From assembly GCA_001767575.1 (NCBI GenBank), contig MELI01000075.1, positions 24,947 through 33,871 of the forward strand: a stretch of 8,925 bases of DNA, in the 5' to 3' direction. The notes below the pieces were generated by a model. The model ran no database searches. It was given only the letters and a program-made list of their open reading frames with translations, and was not told where the DNA came from. The position numbers and the translations under genes are program-made. This document shows positions 5,604-8,925 of this stretch, in pieces. Source of the DNA: Candidatus Aquicultor primus. GTDB taxonomy: Bacteria > Actinomycetota > Aquicultoria > Aquicultorales > Aquicultoraceae. Each line of letters begins with the position of its first letter. Position 1 is the first letter of the stretch.

Positions 5604-7133
5604 ATGTACTATAATAAGGGTATGTTTCAATTGCATAACGATACGTCGAAGCCCGTCCCCTTCAGGTATAGCTTGCGCTCGCGCTTGCTGTTGTTATTGG
5701 TGGTCATGCTTCTACCGTTGATACTGTTCTCCGTCTACCAGGCGTACCTCAGTTACGAGCAGCTCACAAAGCAAATTCTCAGCGATAACGCTCGCGACGC
5801 GAAAGAGGTGGGCAACAACGTCGACGAGCTGATTCAATCGACCGCCGACCTACTCGTCGCCATCTCAAGCAGCCAGCCGGCGCAAGAGCAAGACTTCGGC
5901 GAACTCAAGCAGTGGTTTGGCACCGTCGCCAAGAAATACCCCTACTACAAAAACATCATCTATGTCGACCTCGACGGCAACATCCGGGCAGCCGCCTACA
6001 CCTACACAAAGAAAGACGGGAAGATACTCGCGAACGTCAGCAATACCGCATATTATAAGCGGTCTCTTTCTGCCGACGGACTCGCCTACGGCGATTTCAT
6101 GCTCGGCGTCTTGAGCAACCAGCCGGTAATTCACATTACCTATCCAGTAAAGAAAGACGGTGAGAAAATTGCGTTCGTCTCGGTCGCGTTCGACCTCGCG
6201 CGCCTACAGGAGCGTATCGTAACATCGAATATTACCGAAGGTTCAGAGATATCCGTCTTCGACCAAAACGGCACGGTCATCGCTCGAACCCTCGACCCGA
6301 GCCAGTGGGTCGGCAAATGTTTTAAAACTAGCGATATTTTCGCATCGGCAGCCGGCGGCAAGAAGAACTTAACCGCTCCCGGCCCCGATGGCATCGTGCG
6401 GCTTATGACCTTCCAGGGGACCGATATGACGCCCTGGGTTGTGACGGTCTGCTACGAGGAGGCCGCCATCAGGAAATTGGCGACGAACAACCTCCTCAAT
6501 GAACTCATGCTCTTTGTTCCGCTGCTCTTTGTTGCGCTCATCGGCTGGCTCTGGATAGGCCGTGATGTCGATACGCGCTACAAAGAAGCCCGTCGCTTGA
6601 GCCTGACGGATCCCAAAACCGGCCTTGGCAGCTTCCTGAAATTCAACCACGACCTGGAACAAGATATGGCGCGCGCCAAGCACCACATGCAATCTATGGC
6701 GCTCCTGGTTCTGGGCGTGCAGGGACTACGCGAGATGAAAAAAGGTGTGGCCTATGAATATGGCAACGAGCTGCTCATAGGTATAGCGGACATCATCCGC
6801 AATAACCTGAGCGACACCGATTTCGCCTACCGTTTCGATAGCGATGAGATCAGCGTTCTCTTGACGTCAACCGACGAATTCGATGCCTACGAGTTCGCCC
6901 AGCACGTAGCCGATGATATAGAAAAAAGCGATTTACTTAAAAAGCATGATTGGAACGAGCAGCTCGACATCGCTATCGGTATCGCGGTCTATCCACTCGA
7001 CGCATCCACGGCAGACTGCATCGTCCAGTGCGCAACCGAGGCGCTCCACGACGCCAAGGCCTCCGAGACCACCAAAATATTCGCTTATTCGCAGACGCAA
7101 AGACCCCAGAAGGTTAAAGAGTCCGCCGGCTGA
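5604..7133 (+). CDS. Membrane sensor with double Cache domain and degenerate GGDEF domain
   Basis: The 509-residue product has a basic N-terminus, a membrane helix at about 27-47, an external region (about 48-297) resembling a dCache_1 sensor, a second helix at about 299-318, and a cytoplasmic GGDEF-like domain (about 332-495). Cache-like features include PYYKNIIYVDLDGNI (113-127) and the PVIHITYPV stretch near 174-182. The GGDEF fold is marked by LTDPKTGLGSFLKF (334-347). The signature is DSDEI (412-416) instead of GGDEF, the metal-binding DxD region reads LGVQGL (370-375), and the inhibitory RxxD motif has no arginine. Cyclic-di-GMP synthesis is therefore unlikely, and a receptor or scaffold role is inferred. 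The start is uncertain: ATG at 5604 has a weak AGGA 12 bases upstream, while ATG at 5622 would fit a leaderless start. The gene diverges from dnaE and converges with the DHS-like gene. Confidence 0.85.
   Translation: MYYNKGMFQLHNDTSKPVPFRYSLRSRLLLLLVVMLLPLILFSVYQAYLSYEQLTKQILSDNARDAKEVGNNVDELIQSTADLLVAISSSQPAQEQDFGELKQWFGTVAKKYPYYKNIIYVDLDGNIRAAAYTYTKKDGKILANVSNTAYYKRSLSADGLAYGDFMLGVLSNQPVIHITYPVKKDGEKIAFVSVAFDLARLQERIVTSNITEGSEISVFDQNGTVIARTLDPSQWVGKCFKTSDIFASAAGGKKNLTAPGPDGIVRLMTFQGTDMTPWVVTVCYEEAAIRKLATNNLLNELMLFVPLLFVALIGWLWIGRDVDTRYKEARRLSLTDPKTGLGSFLKFNHDLEQDMARAKHHMQSMALLVLGVQGLREMKKGVAYEYGNELLIGIADIIRNNLSDTDFAYRFDSDEISVLLTSTDEFDAYEFAQHVADDIEKSDLLKKHDWNEQLDIAIGIAVYPLDASTADCIVQCATEALHDAKASETTKIFAYSQTQRPQKVKESAG
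5610..5615 (+). promoter_or_regulatory. Perfect -10 box just inside the sensor ORF (possible leaderless promoter)
   Basis: TATAAT ends six bases before the in-frame ATG at 5622 (residue 7), so transcription would start at or very near that A and give a leaderless mRNA. Leaderless transcripts are common in Actinobacteria. No good -35 hexamer is visible at 16-18 bp upstream. The ATG at 5622 lacks a properly spaced ribosome-binding site because AAGGG is only one base away. Confidence 0.35.
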
Positions 7134-7174
7134 CGATAGAATTTAGAGGCCCCGTGCAGGGCTTAGCGGTCAGC
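7129..7174. other. Inverted repeat between convergent genes
   Basis: GCTGAC (7129-7134), overlapping the sensor stop codon, is perfectly inverted as GTCAGC (7169-7174). Inside it AGGCCC and GGGCTT can form a smaller stem. It sits in the 64-bp gap between convergent genes, where a bidirectional terminator would be expected, but there is no T-run on either strand. Confidence 0.3.
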
Positions 7175-7197
7175 TTCATACACACTTATGGCGACTA

Positions 7198-8175
7198 TTA
7201 CAATCCGAGAATATAAGCGAACATCAGCGGTGCCACGATAGTCGCATCGCTCTCGACGATAAACTTCGGTGTATCGGCCTCGAGTTTGCCCCAGGTTATC
7301 TTCTCGTTGGGAACCGCGCCCGAGTACGAGCCGTAGCTTGTCGTAGAGTCGCTTATCTGGCAGAAATATCCCCATACCGGTGTGTCGAGTCTTTTGAGAT
7401 CCTGGACGAGCATGGGCACTACGCATATCGGGAAATCGCCCGCTATGCCACCTCCTATCTGGTAAAACCCGATGGATGCCTCTTGCGAGGTCTCGGTGTA
7501 CCAGCCGGCGAGCTCCATCATATACTCGACGCCGGTTTTGACGATATGCACGTCTTTCGTCTCACCTGTGATTACGCTTGCCGCAAACATGTTCCCCAAA
7601 GTAGAGTCCTCCCAGCCGGGGACGACCATGGGGAGGTTCTTCTCCATCGCCGCGTAGAGCCAGCTATCTTTGGTGTCTATCTGGTAATACTCCTTTAGCA
7701 TGCCGCGCCGGAGCAGCTCGTAGAAATACTCGTGCGGGAAGAGTCGCTTGCCCTGCTCGGCTGCCTCATCCCAGAGCTTGAACATCTCGCGCTCTATCCG
7801 TCGCATTGCTTCCTCTTCGGGGATACAGGTGTCGGTCACGCGGTTGAGGTGGCGCTCCAGGAGCACCTGCTCGTCCGCCGGGGTCAAATCGCGGTAGTGC
7901 GGAACGCGCTCGTAATAATCGTGCGCGACAAGATTGTAGACGTCTTCCTCGAGGTTTGCACCGGTGCAAGATATGATGTGCACTTTGTCCTGGCGAATCA
8001 TCTCCGCGAGCGAGAGGCCGAGCTCGGCCGTGCTCATCGCTCCGGCAAGCGTCACCATCATCTTGCCGCCTTTCTCGAGGTGCTCCACATATGCTTTTGA
8101 CGCGTCGACTAGGGTCGCGGCATTAAAATGCCGGTAGTGGTGCTCTATGAAATGGCTGATCGGTCCTCGGGACAT
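7198..8175 (-). CDS. Deoxyhypusine-synthase-like protein (bacterial subfamily, atypical active site)
   Basis: The 325-residue protein belongs to the deoxyhypusine synthase (DHS) superfamily, NAD-dependent enzymes that move an aminobutyl group from spermidine. Family features are TLAGAMSTAELG (42-53), SCTGANLEED (69-78), VPGWEDSTLGNM (185-196), a GGGIAGDFP loop (241-249) and a SDSTTSYGSYSG...WGKL block (275-298). In eukaryotic DHS the loop reads GGGVVKHH, with the lysine that forms the substrate intermediate. Aligned without gaps, that position here is G246. Bacteria lack the eIF5A target, so hypusination is unlikely. Some bacterial relatives have been linked to homospermidine-type chemistry, but the substrate here is unknown. 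The start is well supported by AAGGAGG (8183-8189) seven bases before the ATG. No polyamine genes are nearby. The upstream neighbour on the same strand is a broken gene 70 bp away. Confidence 0.85.
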   Translation of the reverse strand: MSRGPISHFIEHHYRHFNAATLVDASKAYVEHLEKGGKMMVTLAGAMSTAELGLSLAEMIRQDKVHIISCTGANLEEDVYNLVAHDYYERVPHYRDLTPADEQVLLERHLNRVTDTCIPEEEAMRRIEREMFKLWDEAAEQGKRLFPHEYFYELLRRGMLKEYYQIDTKDSWLYAAMEKNLPMVVPGWEDSTLGNMFAASVITGETKDVHIVKTGVEYMMELAGWYTETSQEASIGFYQIGGGIAGDFPICVVPMLVQDLKRLDTPVWGYFCQISDSTTSYGSYSGAVPNEKITWGKLEADTPKFIVESDATIVAPLMFAYILGL

Positions 8176-8182
8176 GTCTCCT

Positions 8183-8189
8183 CCTCCTT
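8183..8189 (-). promoter_or_regulatory. Strong ribosome-binding site of the DHS-like gene
   Basis: AAGGAGG on the minus strand, seven bases before the ATG at 8175, is a near-perfect Shine-Dalgarno and fixes this start. It suggests the gene is well translated despite lying beside decayed genes. I could not find a convincing promoter in the 70-bp gap; a TTGCTT/TAAGGT pair is too weak to call. Confidence 0.7.
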
Positions 8190-8245
8190 GTCTGATATAC
8201 CTAAGCTCAAAACCTTACTATGCAATCCCTCTGAAAGCAATGGCG

Positions 8246-8791
8246 CTACACCTGCTCCTTGTTATGCGCCAATTGCGACTGCAGGGCTCGGCCTTTTTCC
8301 GTTAGTCGATACTTCTGTTTACTGCTTTGCGGTTTGTCGGGAATGGTCATTTCAATCAGGCCTTCCTCAATCAATGGATTGAGGACTTGGTGCCGGAACT
8401 TGGTTCTATCGGATCGCTGGGCTATTGCCATAAGGTCCACTAGCGCGGTCTCTTCACGGCACTTTTCGAGGATCTCGACTTGGTGCCGACTTAGTTCCGA
8501 CTTGGTGCCGACTTGTTCAATCACTTCACCGGTGACTCCCTGTGGTACCGGGCGCCACAGCGTCTGCACAAACTGTCCGCCGTCTTGGCGAAAATCAGGT
8601 GTGGGCAATTCAGCTTCGGCGCAGTGAGCGATCATATCTAAGGTTCCTGTGCCTGCCTTCTCGATATATCCGGCAAGAAACAGCGGTCCGGCAAGCAAGG
8701 GGTTGTGTGGAATGGAAGCATGCGGCAAGCGCAATGAAGCCAAAGTCAAGGTAGCCGGAAGCTGACCGGGTGAGCTGATCAATGTATTCAT
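8246..8791 (-). pseudogene. C-terminal remnant of a COG2865-type protein (RecG-like ATPase C-terminus plus winged helix)
   Basis: The 181-codon ORF resembles only the C-terminal part of COG2865-type proteins, which normally start with an AlbA_2/Schlafen-like nucleic-acid domain followed by a GHKL-like RecG C-terminal domain and a winged helix. Visible parts are SSPGQLPATLTLASLR (6-21), PHNPLLAGPLFLAGYIEK (28-45) and a winged-helix region (about 95-175) with SRHQVEIL, TKFRHQVLNPLIEEGLIE and TIPDKPQSSKQKYRLT. The N-terminal domains are missing: upstream sequence changes to an unrelated P-loop gene. The ATG overlaps that fragment's stop as ATGA and no Shine-Dalgarno is obvious, so expression would depend on coupling. 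Full-length relatives are often found in mobile and defence regions (general knowledge). It could still give a small DNA-binding protein. Confidence 0.75.
8477..8518 (-). repeat. 11-bp tandem repeat inside the COG2865 remnant
   Basis: On the plus strand GACTTGGTGCC (8477-8487), GACTTAGTTCC (8488-8498), GACTTGGTGCC (8499-8509) and a partial GACTTGTTC (8510-8518) lie in tandem. Another exact GACTTGGTGCC is at 8384-8394. The unit is not a multiple of three, so copies are read in different frames on the coding strand. Together they encode the region just before the winged helix (EQVGTKSELSRHQV). Confidence 0.8.
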
Positions 8792-8925
8792 AGAAGTCGC
8801 GCCGAAAGCTCTAAATTGATGTTGATGACCGGGGCGTCGATATCGTCGGCCACGGCACGAAGGGCTGCCGTCTTGCCGGTGCCGGTTTCTCCAACCTGCA
8901 GAACGAGCCGGTAGTACAGTCCTTC
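8788..8925 (-). pseudogene. brxF: Truncated P-loop NTPase resembling BrxF (BREX-3), N-terminal part cut by the right edge
   Basis: Read on the minus strand from the right edge, the sequence encodes 45 residues beginning EGLYYRLVLQ and then TGA. It contains a Walker A motif, VGETGTGKT, then AALRAVADDIDAPV and NINLELSARLL. This combination (YYRLVL, P-loop, LR-A, N-NLELS-RLL) matches what I know of BrxF, the small P-loop protein of type 3 BREX phage defence, which is normally about 150 residues. Here the match ends at the stop codon, so roughly the C-terminal two thirds, including Walker B, is missing. The upstream start lies outside the window. It overlaps the COG2865 remnant by four bases (ATGA) in another frame. 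The P-loop NTPase call is firm. The BrxF identity is from memory of the family, without a search. Confidence 0.65.

Noticed and set aside
6595..7090. An active diguanylate cyclase.
   Set aside because: The GGDEF signature, metal-binding residues and inhibitory-site arginine are all substituted.

Overview
The window looks like a chromosomal segment of a bacterium, most likely a deep-branching or moderate-GC member of the Actinobacteria. That is an inference from gene order (dnaE directly upstream of hisD-hisC on one strand, a neighbourhood common in that phylum), from the DnaE type (an intact PHP metal site) and from moderately GC-rich codon use. Nothing in the window fixes a genus.

Layout. 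Positions 1-1512 (minus strand) hold the start of a histidine operon: hisD, encoding full-length histidinol dehydrogenase, and one base later the start of hisC, which runs off the left edge. A near-consensus sigma-A promoter (1674-1702) drives it through a leader of about 155 nt with a terminator-like hairpin. Positions 1830-5375 (minus) hold dnaE, the replicative DNA polymerase III alpha subunit. The 228-bp region 5376-5603 is a divergent control region with the dnaE promoter, an inverted repeat over its -35 box and a second inverted repeat. Positions 5604-7133 (plus) encode a two-pass membrane sensor: an external double-Cache domain and a cytoplasmic GGDEF domain that has lost its signature and metal-binding residues. 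Positions 7198-8175 (minus), convergent with it, encode a deoxyhypusine-synthase-like protein without the catalytic lysine region of the eukaryotic enzymes.

The right end (8246-8925, minus) is debris. A P-loop fragment closely resembling the N-terminal third of BrxF (BREX-3 phage defence) stops abruptly. It overlaps by four bases an ORF that is only the C-terminal third of a COG2865-type protein (RecG-like ATPase C-terminus plus winged helix). This looks like a deletion junction at the edge of a decayed defence island, and it is the most unusual part of the window.

The genes do not form one pathway. Histidine biosynthesis and replication are housekeeping, the sensor is a signalling accessory gene, and the DHS-like gene probably acts in polyamine-type chemistry on an undetermined substrate. 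The strongest leads are the BrxF/COG2865 junction, the lysine-less DHS-like protein, the degenerate GGDEF receptor with a possible leaderless start, and the structured his leader.
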